A stretch of 64,000 nucleotides of DNA from Osmia lignaria lignaria. Taxonomy: Eukaryota; Arthropoda; Insecta; Hymenoptera; Megachilidae. Shown here piece after piece: positions 1 through 12,515 of this stretch. The notes beneath the pieces were generated by a model, which did no database searches, was not told the DNA's origin, and saw only the letters and a list, made by a program, of their open reading frames with translations. Within the stretch, counting starts at the first letter, position 1, and the number at the start of each line of letters is the position of its first letter. The stretch covers positions 248,001-312,000 of the forward strand of contig NC_135046.1 of NCBI RefSeq assembly GCF_051020975.1, read 5' to 3'. The translations under genes were made by a program, and so were the position numbers.

Positions 1-102
1 AAAGTCAGGTGACAGGAGAAATTAGTCGATCCGAACGCTGTTTATCATTAGAGCTTCGGCTCTGTTCAACGTGTTCACCCAAATGGTCGAGCGTTGGGTG
101 GC

Positions 103-394
103 TCAGACCGGTGGTGGTCCCCTTACATATCGTAGTTGAGGGGTGAGAGATAGATTTAGAGTGTTGGCAGCCTCGCAACAATGAGGTTCCAAGAGGCAAG
201 CGGCACAGAATAGAGCGACCAGAGCTAGTTGAAAGGGTAATGCCGCCCTCAGGATACGCCAGACCCAACTTTGAGGTAGTCCTGGCTCGTTGTCGGGATC
301 CCCGGCATCCGTCACGCCACTTTTCGCAGTGATCATCGTGATCCGCTCCGAATTTCCTCTCGCCATCTCCGTCGGGCTGGTTTTTTTACGCTTG
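103..394 (-). CDS. klar: KASH-domain terminal exon (klarsicht/nesprin-like)
   Basis: This is the last coding exon of a KASH protein, which anchors the cytoskeleton to the outer nuclear membrane by binding SUN proteins in the perinuclear space. It holds a basic linker, then one transmembrane helix (ALPFQLALVALFCAACLL), then a short lumenal tail with a Cys pair ending LRYVRGPPPV and TGA. The PPP-X end at the extreme C-terminus is the hallmark of KASH peptides. The acceptor is TTCTGCAG just before 394; the exon opens with the third base of a codon, which fits the two bases left by the exon at 1867-2249. Insects usually have two KASH genes, Msp300 and klar; the EPHCCE...PQLRYVRG pattern makes me favour klarsicht, from memory of the family and not from a search. 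Confidence 0.8.
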
Positions 395-1866
395 CTGCAG
401 AAATACACAGAGGAAAAGAAAAATCGTGTTTATTAGAGAATTCTCCTGGGCACCTTCTCGAACGTGGAGGATCTGGAAAAGGTTTGAACGAGGATCCTGG
501 CCTTCTGGCGGAAGAGGTTGCTTACGGAACTGCGGATAATTCATACAAATATGCGTGCTTTTTAAAATTAAGCCTTTTTCGTAACACAGTGATCTGGAAG
601 ACAGGTGTGCAGATTGTGACTGAAAAGCATAGAAATTAAGTGAAAATTGAAGCGTAAGTATTAATTGGATGAATAAATAAGATGCGAACTCGTGCATGCT
701 GGAAAAAGGAAAATGTATATAAATAATTATAGAGGATCTGGAAATTCTAAAATATGAGAATCTCTATATAGTAAAAATAAATTAGTTATTAAAAGAAGCA
801 TTAAGATTTGTGCTGTAAGGAATGAGAGGAAGTAAATAAGATACTTGATAATCATATTAGTCTCCATGTTCAAGATTAAATTAATATCAAAACCTAGTAC
901 CAACAACATCCCGCAGTGCGGAGAGTCGAAGGTGTTGCGTTAATCGAGCTAATTAATTTACGGCATCCCATGGGCGAAACCCAGAGCGGGAAACGAGTAA
1001 AAGGTAAGTTTTCAAGGAAAATCGCATTTAGATACGTGTCTTCGCGGATACGCAGCTTTTTAAAATGAAAAAATAAGTGACAAGGTGTCAGAAGGTGTTT
1101 CTATGATTAAAATGGGGAAAAGAGGGGGAGTGCGCGAGGCGAGAAAAAGGGGCGACGAGCTTTTACAACTTTTTTTACGATGCATTATGGTCGGCATTCT
1201 ATGCTACAGCGAAAACTAAACCTATTACTGTAGCCAGCGAACAGTGATTAAACGCGACTATAAAAAAAAGCATTCTTCGAACAAAGTTAAATAAGGTGGC
1301 CCGGTGATAATGGGAATTCGTAGTAATTGCGATTGAAAGAGCGGATCGGGAAGAAAAGTAAAACAAGGAAACACACTTTCTACTTTCCTTCGTTTGACGT
1401 GGAAAAATTTATAAATTTGCAAACGTACACTTTCAACTAAAATAGTCGCCAATAACTTAGAGACCTCGAACGGGATTTTAACGGGATAGGAGACAGACAG
1501 GGAGGCGTTCATTCACAGCTAACTTCTTATATTCAAATGAGCGAACGCGTTATGGGAGTAGAACTATGAACGGGTCGAGCTCTTGTCCCCACGTCTAAAT
1601 AGACGCCTTCATTCTTTGCTTCTCATTTCGACGTTATGCAAATGGAATGCGAGCCGAGGAGAATCATTCTTTATTCCCTCGAGAGTCTCGAAGCGTCTGA
1701 ATAAACTAAGAAACTACCAAGACCGTACACCAAGAAAAATGTTTACCAATAACCAGCTTCTTAACCCGTTCGCTATCGTGTATGCACGAAATTCAGGGTG
1801 TTAAAGGATTCATTTTTAAGCGAGGGAAATTAATGAAAAAAATAAAAGAAAATAAAAGGTACTCAC
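395..1866 (-). other. Intron of the KASH gene
   Basis: This is the last intron, bounded by a GTGAGT donor and a TTCTGCAG acceptor on the minus strand. I see no other coding sequence in it; the ORFs here look like chance frames. Confidence 0.6.
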
Positions 1867-2249
1867 TCTGAGTAGTGATGGACCTGGCTGTTGCTCGTCC
1901 GCTTGGAGGCCCGTGCTTCGACACTTGCCGCAGTGCGTACGATCAGTTCCCGGCACTGTTTCTGAAGATCACGGAGTCTCGTTTCCGTGTCCTCGACTCT
2001 TTTCCAAAGCTGGCCGAGCGCCTCGCTTCCCGGTGCCAGTTGATTCTCCAAACTGCGCGTTAATCGACGAAGTGCAGCCAGCCTGCGTTCACGTTCGCTC
2101 AGCTCCTGCTCGCTTCCGCTGTCGGAGATGCCACTGTCGGACAACGAGCCATCTTCCTGGGTCAGACTGATCGGCGACGAGTCGCCGAATTTCGTCGACG
2201 CCCCGCTGCTCACCTCCTCCGTGCTCGAGTCTTTCAACTCGGTGCAGTT
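1867..2249 (-). CDS. klar: KASH gene exon: acidic/serine linker and helix
   Basis: This is an internal exon of the KASH gene. It encodes an acidic Ser-rich segment (SDSGISDSGSEQELSERERR) followed by an alpha-helical stretch (LAALRRLTRSLENQL, then WKRVEDTETRLRDLQKQCREL) that looks like the last spectrin-type helix before the membrane anchor. The acceptor CTTGTTGCAG ends at 2250, giving a phase-0 start at AAC. The donor is GTGAGT at 1866-1861, leaving two bases (GA) that the next exon completes. An ATG at 2339 opens a longer frame upstream of the acceptor, so an alternative first exon for a short KASH isoform is possible; I prefer the spliced start because the preceding exon also ends in phase 0. 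Confidence 0.75.
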
Positions 2250-4754
2250 CTGCAACAAGAACACCGCGAGTCGCATTTTTAACTCACCCCGAACAACACC
2301 GCTATTCTTGTTCTTTCCTTTGGCATTCTTTTTCAACATGGCTCCGCGATAGATAATACGTCTGATGATAGAAAAATTTCGAAGGATTTTTCCACGTTAA
2401 TACTTGAAATAACAAATTTCATTTACTTTCGAGCACGCCCGTGCTACCGATCTCCCGGCGATCGATTACGAAGAAAAATCACGAAAGGATGTGCTTAAAC
2501 CATTCTCCTGATTAGATCGCGAGATGCTGATAGGTATAAATACACCCCGGGAGAGAATACGATATCGAATATTGCATAATCCAGTGTCGGTTATTGCCGG
2601 CGGGCAACCGGAAGGCGTATAAGACGATTATATAGTCGAAGAAGGGGCAGATAGGGTGAGTGAAAGAAAGGAAGCAAAGGGGGCACTCGGGGCTGTGCGA
2701 TGACAACTAGAAATTAAAATGAAACTCAAAACTCGATGAACACAAAATATGTTATTACATTTCTAATCTTTGTTACATCTTTATTATATAACTTTTAAAG
2801 ATTCTATAATCCCGCGATACTTTCTCAGTTAAGAACCCATAAAACAACAGTCGGAATCGAGAAAAGGTATAAAGGAACATCGTACACGTCGATCACCGTT
2901 CGATTTTCCCAAAAAACCACGGTTCGCGATATTTCTCTAACCACCCCCATCCAGCGCAACTGATACCTGTGTCACGTAACCGTTTCAACTTTGATATGAA
3001 CTTGTTCCCTCCGCGAGAGAAGGAACGAGAGGAAAAGCGAGAGGGATACGAGAGGAAAGGAACAAAAAAAAAAGGGACACAAGGCCGCGACACGAAACGT
3101 TGATACCAGACAGCAGTGGTAATAGTAAAAAAGTGGAGTGGAGCGAGGATCAGAAGGAAGACAGGAGCGAAAGGGTGAGTGGGTGGAAAGCAAGCGAGAA
3201 GAGAGGGCGGAAGAAAGAGAGGGTTGGTTTAGGCTGTTGCAACGGAAGAGAGGGAGGAGAGGGAGAGAGGCTCCGGTAATGAAAAGCGCGATCCGCGTAC
3301 CAAGTAGCAACCTTCCAGCTAACCTATATATAAGTCGGTATACTCTTGTGTAACGGATAGTAGGTACGAAGTGAGTCGAGTGATAATCCACGTTGCCCGA
3401 AGGACCAATCACCTAGAAGAAAACTGAGAGAATTCCTTATTACTGCCCTACGACGACTGAGCTTCGAATTCTATAAGTTCTTCGAGTCCTGAAATTCTTT
3501 CGCTTTTGACGGTATTATAAGAAAATATTTCGCTAACTATTTAATAAGTACTCGGATTTTCTTTAAAGGATGAGATAGCATCGATGAAGTTGTATGTTGC
3601 ATCGTAGAGAGATGTCAGGTTTACAAATTGCCCCCATCCGCTCTTATAATTAGACTAATCTAATTCGATCGTGGCGTATAATTAGGACTTGGCTCCGCTA
3701 TCGGAGGATTAAAATGTGTGAGAATTTAAGTGATCTAAATATGTCACATTCAGCGTAACCGGAAAGGTTTTTAGTCGATGTAAAAACGTGGTGGTGGCTC
3801 GTCGACACCGCTATATCCGCAGGCTACAACTGGTCAGTCGAACGATCCACCGGCGATATTAAATTTGTATTTTTACGCTGATTCCACGGCCCATTGCCGT
3901 ACGTGAGTGGAAAGGGAATCGTTCGGGCGATTAACGATCCCGGCTCCCTGGGGAGTCGCTGCTTCTGAGATAGCCAACACCCCTGGTCGCCCGTACGCGA
4001 TCCTGAAACTTCCCTTCGCCCACCACCAACCTATTCGCTAATATTTTATTTAATGCCTATCAAAATTTATGGATTTTTCACGCTCAGACCAACCATCACG
4101 AGTTCGTATGAAATTTAATGTTCGCGCAACGTTTTCCTTTCTGTGTTTAAAGGAGGACTTCCGGGAAAAGAAAAATATACAATGTAAAAGAAAAAGCACA
4201 ACTAATTGAAGCTCATCGTCCCGAGGAAATCTAAACGGAAGAAGAATCAGCATCGCGGTAGAAGTTATTACATATCTCGAGCCACCCCCTTTCGTTTTAT
4301 CGTTCCAATCAGAATTCCTTGAAACAGAATCAGCGAGAGACGAGGGATGAGGGTAAGGTCGTATAATGTCGAGCGTTTCTTAGCTCGCTAAAAAGGGTCG
4401 TCGTATCGGAAAGAGGAGAAAGAAAGATGTAACGTCGAGTGCATGAAATTATCCCCTCGAGTGTTGTAGATCGACGAAACCGAGCAGTCAGCCCGGTGGA
4501 TTACTTCGTCTTGACGGGACTTTGAATACGCTCGCAGCGTCGCGTCGCGTCGGTCGAACAGCTTCCTACGCTGCTGCTAACGCACCCCGGGGTTGCCACC
4601 CCCCGTTCCTTACACGTTTGTTAGGGTAAAAATATCGTGTCGCGGGCCATACGTCTTTCAGACAGGCGAAATAAGCACGGGGACAATTGGAAGTTGCTCG
4701 GCTCGCCTTGCTTTTCTCTACCTCTCTCACTTTCGTGTATCGCAGGATGACTTA

Positions 4755-4785
<31 letters not shown>

Positions 4786-6421
4786 ATGATTTCATATGAA
4801 GACAAAATTTTAGAACTTAATTAACAATCTATCTTCTTTCAAAAATCTTAATTTTTCTCCTGTTAATTACCTTTCGCTTTTAATTAAACAACGAGAATGT
4901 TTGAAAGGAGATGGAATAATTGACTTCCGTTGGTCACGTATCCGGCCGGGAAGCAGTTATTCTAATCGCGTAGAGGGTAGAGTTAAAAAAATGAGCAACG
5001 TCGAGGTGGAAATATCGCGTGGCGGGCGGCACGTTTCTCTAACAAGAGCGTAGCACACGGCCAGGCCAATCGGAAGTCGTGATAACAAACCTGCCACCTG
5101 CTTCACCTCCAGCTACTTTTCTCCTTAAGTCCATAAAGCGGAGAGAGCGGACGCGAGCCGAGCTTGCCAAGAGATTTACTTTATATGCAAATGCAAGACG
5201 GATATGGTGGAAATAGGGGGATGCGATGGCGTTTAACCGAAACACGATATCGACAAGTGTCATCTGTCAAACGTACCCTCTAATCTCACCCCTTCTCTCC
5301 CTCGTTTGGCTACCTCCTTCCGGAAAATTTAGATCACTCAACTTGACCCTGAATACGACTTTATAAATGTAAATATTTAATCACTTTAAATTACTTTTAA
5401 TTCATTTCGTTTATAAACTGAATAATTTCCATCTTAGATTTGAAATATTTCTTTTAAATATTTTATCTGCAACATAAACTTCGAATCCGTTATACCAAAC
5501 GCAAACACGTTCTTCCGATTCCTTAGGGAGGACTACCCTTGCTTCTTCGACCAGAGGAAAAAAAAAACAAAAGTCGAGAAAAGCTTTCTCTCAAAGACGA
5601 ACCAATAAACATGATTCGTCTTATAATCTCGCCTTTCCTTACGAGACCCATATCCCCAGAGTTCTTCCATCTCAGCCAATCTAAGCGGGGAAATGGTTTC
5701 ATTCACACAAGTGATACCTACGGGGATCGTTACCCCATCCAAGGACGTTCAATAATTGCTGGCAGCTATCTAACCGACTGAAAATCAAGGATACCGTGGG
5801 AATATCGGCTAAGATTTCGTCCACGTCAATCATTTCAACGCCGAATATTATTCCCGATCTATGATTACTGAAGATCAACAAAGTATTCGCAGAAAGCACG
5901 AAACGCAGGAATCTATCCTTGGATCGATCAGTTTTCGTGCGTGAATAATGGCGGAGGTAATCTCGCTTGTTCGAACGTAAGAGAAGGCAAGGGTGGGCAT
6001 CGAGAGCGGGAGATCCGTATAAATGGTAATAGGCATTATAGGCAGGCGAAATAAAGGAGAAAGGCGTGATCGAAGTACGAAAGGAATAAAAGAAACCGAG
6101 CGTGGACTCGAGGATAGCCATTATCCGAGCGAAGACGTGGATCACGATGCAAAACGCTCGCACTTAACGGCCCTCACTCGCCTCTGAATTCTTCTCTTTA
6201 GCCATTCTCGTGCCTCTAATCGTCACACATTACAGATCGACGACGCATACGTCCACCTTGTAATGGAATCGAACATCCCGGGATTCAAAATACCGGACCA
6301 TTATCATTTTATAGCACAATTTTATAACGATTCGTACATGCAGAGGGTATCTTCCTATCGTTTTCAACTTTCGTACAAACGCGAAACATATGATTTTCTA
6401 ATAAGTAATTTTAATTCTTAC
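2250..6421 (-). other. Long intron of the KASH gene
   Basis: It has no supported coding exon. Purine-rich stretches around 3000-3300 create long but unconvincing minus-strand frames. It contains the (AAAT)n microsatellite at 4754-4787. Confidence 0.5.
4754..4787. repeat. (AAAT)n microsatellite
   Basis: About eight tandem AAAT units are directly visible within the KASH-gene intron. Confidence 0.9.
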
Positions 6422-6623
6422 CTGACAATTCATGTCCTGTTTCTCGGACAGTAACCTGGCAACGTGACGAACAGACGAAGCAACTTCCGACGTGGCCCCT
6501 GCTTGCAGAGCAACGTCCAAAACGGCAAGGGTGTCTTTATCCCTTCGCAATGCGCACTGAAGCTCCGCCAAACGTATACTAAACTGCTGGACTGCTTGCA
6601 GGGCGCACAATTGTTGATTTCCC
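6422..6623 (-). CDS. klar: KASH gene exon: spectrin-repeat-like helix
   Basis: This exon encodes helical sequence with heptad-like spacing (LQAVQQFSIRLAELQCALRR, then LDVALQAG and VRHVARLLSEKQDMNCQ), as in degenerate spectrin repeats of KASH proteins. The acceptor is TATTTTTCAG before 6623 and the donor is CAG|GTAAGA after 6422. It starts with one base that completes the AA left by the exon at 8048-8211, giving Lys, and ends in phase 0, matching the next exon. This phase agreement is the main evidence that it belongs to the chain. Confidence 0.75.
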
Positions 6624-8047
6624 CTGAAAAATACAGTTAAGATACCTTGAGTTCCATGGAGGGGTTGGGATCATGAACCGGGCTGATTTTATGCCTCTAA
6701 TTGAAAATCGAGGAACTTTAAGCCTCTTTGAAATACCTGGTCAGAAATGGTCAAGTTTCTATAGGACACGACTGAATAAAAATTTTATACCTGGAAATTT
6801 TATTTATTCCTAAACTAATTTGTAAATAAATGTACGTTTTTATTCTTCGGTCGATGAAGTATCTATTTCATCGGATAGATAGTTATCCCCGATTCCCGAG
6901 ATCGGTGAAAGCTAGCAGGAAAATTGAATGGAAAAATCGCAGTCTGGGTCAACACAATAAAAAGTAGAACGAGAGGCTTTGCCTCTCGGCAAACAGTAAG
7001 ACGTCAAATTATTAGTGGATCTCCCCAATGGCACTATCGGCAAACAGAAACACTTTATCCGAGACCAATCCGAACGCCCTACAGAAAGACTGGTCTGCTC
7101 GTTTTCCTCCGCATTGGCGTGCGAATCAAATAAGTGAAAAATCGGAAAATAATGAATACAGAAACGGCGACGGAAACGTTAAAAGAAACGAATCGGTTGG
7201 GTGAGAACGGTCGATTTGTACGTCGTGTATAAGAAGAGTGGTGCGCGTTCGTGCAAACAATAGGAATTTCAGTACCGAGGGATAAGAGTGACCTTTGTAA
7301 AAGCCCACTGGGTCACTGGTCAACCCTTTTGCATGGGTCAGACCCCTATCAGACAGGGGAATCAAGTGCTCATACGGCAATTAAAACAAGGTTTCGACCA
7401 GTGCGCCTCCCCCGCAGAAACACATATCAATTTCAAGATTTGTGATTTGCTTCATCTGGCTCGAGTAACATTACCATGTATCTGAATATGTATGCAAACG
7501 ATATCACGTGTATAATTTGAAAATAAATTAAATGATTAATAATTAGGTTATTTCTCGATGACGTAACATTAGTCTTTCAACCTTTCGAGCTTCTATAATG
7601 TAGTGGCAAAACTGGTCGCCAGGGTATACATTGAAAAAAAACTGTTCAAATAGACGTTTCCTCTAGGTGGCGGTCACTTTAGAAATGTCCAAGCTTAAAC
7701 TGGCGATCCCGGCTAAAACTAGTAATCCCGTGACACGGGTCGAAATCCCAAAGATCCGAGCCCTTGCTGCCTATGGTGTTCCACGGGGTTCCCGGTGTTT
7801 GCTTTCCTGGCTTCATTGCCTCTCATAATATTTGCCCAACGTCACGCGTCGACCAACCAACGGTCAGTCAATGATCCTAAAGCAGCTATTCAAGCGGACC
7901 GTTCGAAACTCGATAATCGCGTCCTTACCAGGAAAAGAAACTCGCCGTAAGAAATATCTAAAGTAATTCTAATCTTCTTTATTCTGAATGCTTAAACGAT
8001 TACTTAATAATTAAGCGATTATAAAAAATTTCATACAAGGTACTCAC

Positions 8048-8211
8048 TTTTGGAAGGTTTCGTCCCAAACACGATAGAGATCCGCCACGCCGTCTTTGAG
8101 AACCGTGAAGATCAAGGAGGCCGAATTACCGAGATCGGTGATCAGTCTGTGCGTGGAGACGTTCAGAGCCAGCATCGCCGCCTTGCGATCCCTCAACGCA
8201 GCCAGTTCGGT
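8048..8211 (-). CDS. klar: KASH gene exon: spectrin-repeat-like helix
   Basis: It encodes TELAALRDRKAAMLALNVST followed by an amphipathic helix ending DLYRVWDETFQ. The acceptor is TGTTCTAG before 8211, so the exon starts in phase 0 with ACC. The donor is GTGAGT at 8047-8042 and leaves AA. The exon is 164 bases and reads open in only this frame with good splice sites at both ends. It is the middle of a spectrin-like repeat that continues into the flanking exons. Confidence 0.7.
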
Positions 8212-11200
8212 CTAGAACATTAAATATACATTTTTAGTGGTCGCCCTGTTCGGTTAGCTCAAACGAATTGCTCGCTCGGTTCTCGCGCCACCGAGCGAGG
8301 GGTGCAAGTGATGTATAAACTGATCGCAGTGGTAGGCTAAAGAAAACTTACCGCACTACCTGAATCCTGACGTACAACTAGGATAAAGAAGCTTTGTTCA
8401 CGAATAATAGTACCGACTGACCGATTTCTCAAATTAACGATACTTAAATATTTTTCCCAGGAAAGAAAAAAATTGAGCTATCATCCGTTGAAAAATGATT
8501 AACCCTCGTGATTGAAGAAGCATCGAAGTCTCTGTAACCCAAACTACCCTCTTCCTCTACGTCGACCACGAAAATAATATGCAGGAGCGGATAGGTCGGC
8601 ATCAACAACGAAATAAACGTACGTTTATCAGGAAGAACATAACCGAAGCTATAAGGGTTGTAAGAGCGCAAGAGATAAGACGATGGAGTAACCACGTCAC
8701 GTTGTCACATTCCCGTCGTCCTACTGCAGCGGGCGACCGACGAGGGCAGCATAAATAAAGCCAGGTTTACGAGGACGACGCAAGACGTAGGAGAACAAAA
8801 ACGGGAGCTTCTAGTTTCTCCTTTCTCCTCGTCTTTCCTACCCCTCTGTGTCTCGTCATTTCTCTCGTCGCGTGACGAGCAGAGCCGGTGTTCGAGGGAG
8901 GATCGTAAAGATCGTCCTACTTGCGGTCATCCAGCTTACAACCCGTACTCTACCGAGTAATTTCTGCCGAAGAAACGACAAGCTTTACTACTCTTTCCTT
9001 CTTGCATTTATATTGTACGTCGATCTTCGAACGAACACGAATTCCTACCAAAAGCTAGCTCCCGCTTTCTGGTAAATTGAAAGTTCAGGGCGGTGAATCG
9101 AGGGATGAAAAATCGAGGAACTTTTGGGACTGACGGAATTTTTTTTTTTTTTGAAATGTAACGTTTTTGTTTCTAGTGAATTAATAGGAGAGAGTAGATT
9201 GTTTTAATTACACAATAGTAATGAATTTTTGTTTCTGTCGTTTAAACAGGTTTTGATAAAGTGGGAACATTCAGTCTTGATTTAACACTTTTATCAGCCT
9301 TCATCGATCAACGGATTTCTCTCGACTGCATCGAGAAAGCTTAAGATTTATGATGTCGTCGATGGGATTTGATGAGATCAGATTTATGTAACACGCATGT
9401 CACGTACCGTTTTTCATCCGTTACAGCTACCGTGATCTATCATTATCATTTGATTTCGATCTCTGCACCTTTTTCGTATACACAGCAGCAATTTTTTTTC
9501 GCTTTCTTTTTCCTTCTTTTTTTGTAAAAGAAATTCAATTGTAGAAATGGGTAACCGGTTACTAACGCGACCTCACCGAACGCTTTGATCGTAGCTCGAA
9601 GTAAAGTGTTCGCGAAAGACTCGACGGCGAATCGATATTCTTCATGGGAGGCAATAATTTATGCAAAGCCGAGCACGAGTAAACGACGGATACAGGCGTG
9701 ATTCCGGGCACGGTATCAAAGAGGTCAGACGCGTGAAAAGCGATGGCGAGACGCGATGGTTCACGCTCGATGTGCGTACCAGCATGGACAGTCGGCTTGC
9801 TCTTGGAAACTAGAGAAGGAGAATCATGGGGATGAAGAGAAAGATGGACGCTGTCCAACAGCGGTCGCAACGAAAAGTGGTTGGCATTGATATTCCAGGC
9901 ACATCGCGAAGCCAGAAGCAGCCCGCTCCATACCCGTAACCACCCACCGCATGAACCCCCCCTCTCCCTATGGGGCCCCAGTCCAAAGCTCCACACCAAC
10001 CCTCTACCCTCTACCTCTTTCCCTCCCTCAGCCTGCTACCCTTCCTGCTTTTCCCTACTTCCTTTTCCCAGCCCGACCTGCCGCAGACACGCACATTCCG
10101 ATCTAATTCAATTTCCAATCAACAGCCAATCAATTGATTCGAATTCGGTATATAGAGCGGTCGGCTGGCTGCCGTTCGGTCTCTGCATGCCTATGAGGCT
10201 ACCAGACCTGTCTCTCTTCATGGCCACGCGTACCCTGTTCGATCGGAGAAATTAGCTTTTTACCTGTCTTTCCTGCTGATACATCAACTCTATGATTGTT
10301 CAGAAAATTTGCCAACATTTCAATTAACCATTCAACGAAAAAAGACTCAAGAACAATAGACTGAAGTTCTTCGATACTATTCCTAAACCTCTTTGTTTCA
10401 TTCTTTTTAGGAAAAAAAAAGGTACACGATCCTGAACGAAGCACTTTTCTCACGGTCGGAGCTTAGAACGCGTCCAGAGGCGGATCACGCAGAGTAAAGC
10501 GGGAACGAGCGCTAATGAGCGGAATATCGAAAGGCAATGTTCGTCTGGAATTACGCAATAACGTAATCAATGGTCCAACACGGAGAGGCGATCGAGTCGC
10601 GGGCACGATTGTCCGGAATAGCCAGCCACTGGCTTCGATCGAAGCCTGTTTACGAATGCATAATACACGCGGTTGTACATACCATGCTGATTCGCGCGAC
10701 AAGCCGCCGTGCCACTCGCTCATTCCGTCGCGCTTTTCCTCGTACGTCGTGCATGACAAATATATTCGTCGCCGTCGCTGCACCTGTGAACGATCGCGGT
10801 TAATCGATTCGTCCACGATTTAACGTCGAATCGGCACTCGACACGGAACTGAATGCGACCATTCGATTGACCGGCTTTCAGGTCAATCGTATCGTTGCTT
10901 TAGAAATAGATAAACGGCGTTGATTAGAGGAAAAAGTTCCATGCTTCGCGTCCGTGCGAGCCAAGTCTGCGAACACTGAAAATGGGAATTAGGTACTCTA
11001 TCGAATGCAGATTATTTGTTACGTCTCGCAAGGCTGGTACAACCCGCGGAGAAACATGTAAAACAAGATGGATCATGTCAGGTTTGGTGGCCAGACATCC
11101 TCGCGTCTGGGTTACCTGCTGCATAATGCAGCACACCGACCAGTTCAGCCGGCAAATGTTGGACGCTAATACATCTTGATGATAGATAGGGAGCATGTGT

Positions 11201-12333
11201 TTGGTCTTCGCAATGAGGCCGACAAGGATAATGTCGGGGATACAGGGGAAGCCGGATACCCGAACAAGAAAAAGATGAAGGAAGGAAGGAAAAAAGTGGA
11301 GGACGATGGATCGAAGGGAAGAAAGTGAAGAAGGCGAAAATGAGAAGGAGAGTCTTCGGTGGAGAAAATCGTAGAAAATAACCGACAGAGAAGGCGAGCG
11401 GAAGGTGGAGGTGTAGGGTGTTCCAGAGGTTTCCAGAGAGGGCTGGGAAGTTAGGCAGGGATGACTCTCGGGGGTTGGAAACTCAGAGGATTGGCTAGGT
11501 TCGCTCGGCGTTCACTCGCGAGTTGCGATGCCGAGCACGTCGCCGTCAGACGAGCGTACGTGCGACACGACTACGCTTTTACGCCACTCTCTGCCTCTAT
11601 CCTTGCCTCCTGACTGCCCTCCCTCCTCTTCCTCTGCGTCTTCCTTCGCTGCCACCCTCTACGCCCACTTCCCGACTTCAACCCTCTACGCTACCACCCC
11701 CTTTCCCTCTTTTTCTTACTTCTATTTCGCCTACTTTCAACTCGTCCCACCCTACTTGCGCCGCGACCATCTTCCCGCGATGGTTTTAATAATGCCGAAG
11801 CTTGTTCCGCATAGATCGCTATCAAATTCAATGGTAATTAAATGTATCTTGTTGAAAATGAATTAACAATAAGTTAAAGAAATTTCAGTGTTTCAGAAAT
11901 TTGCTGATAGACAAATTAATTTGAAGAAGATATACTTTTAAAAAAAAGTTAAATGTTTCTTTTCTAATACTAGTCGCGCGCTTGTCTATTTCCCACTTTA
12001 AAAAACGGAACAACATACCGCCATCTACAGGTCGCAAACATGGTAAAAGGGTTTCCTGTTTCATAGTTGGTATAGTGAATTTCTGTTCTAGCTCCGACCG
12101 GTGAAGGAAAACCTACTTCGCTTACCGACAATAGAACCATTACCGACATTGTTATACTAGACACGAACCAGAAACGTTTGAAAGAAAACGCGCGAAAGTA
12201 TGCGCTCTTATATCGAATTCAAATTTTTTATTCGCGCAGACTTTGATACTCGAGTCTATACGAGAGCTTAACGAGACAGAACTGCTACGTGCAGTGTTAT
12301 TTGCATCGTAATTAGCGATTACACAATTCTTAC
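8212..12333 (-). other. Intron of the KASH gene
   Basis: This is a large intron between phase-0 exons. GC-rich islands near 9.6-10.2, 10.5-10.8 and 11.5-11.8 kb give long chance ORFs on both strands, but none has a domain that I recognise. Regulatory elements are possible and cannot be judged by eye. Confidence 0.5.
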
Positions 12334-12515
12334 CGTGATACGATTGATGCGCTCATCCAACACGTGCGGCTGTTCCAATGCGATTTCATAAGAGAAGAGC
12401 CTGTCGTGTGCTGCTTTGAATTCCGTTTGCAAAGCTGTCAATTCGCGATGAAGCGCGCTCGCCATTTGTGTTTCCTCGACTCTGGTCGTAAGGGACTCCC
12501 ATTTCTCCAACATAC
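12334..12515 (-). CDS. klar: KASH gene exon: spectrin-repeat-like coiled segment
   Basis: This is the most upstream exon that I can support. It encodes MLEKWESLTTRVEETQMASA, then HRELTALQTEFKAAHDRLF, typical of a spectrin repeat with its conserved Trp in helix A. The acceptor is a poly-T tract ending TTTTTCAG before 12515, with two leading bases that need one base from an earlier exon. The donor is ACG|GTAAGA and the exon ends in phase 0, matching the start at 8211. The rest of the gene (N-terminal exons) is not visible upstream and may lie beyond the inserted retroelements or outside the window. Confidence 0.7.

Noticed and set aside
2893..3412. Overlapping frames on both strands in a purine-rich stretch
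   Set aside because: Low-complexity composition inside a KASH-gene intron; no splice or domain support.
9562..10255. 145-aa minus and 124-aa plus frames in a GC-rich island
   Set aside because: No recognisable motif, overlapping opposite frames, intronic position.
11523..11866. Pro/Leu-rich plus-strand frames
   Set aside because: Pyrimidine-rich low complexity; two overlapping frames equally open.
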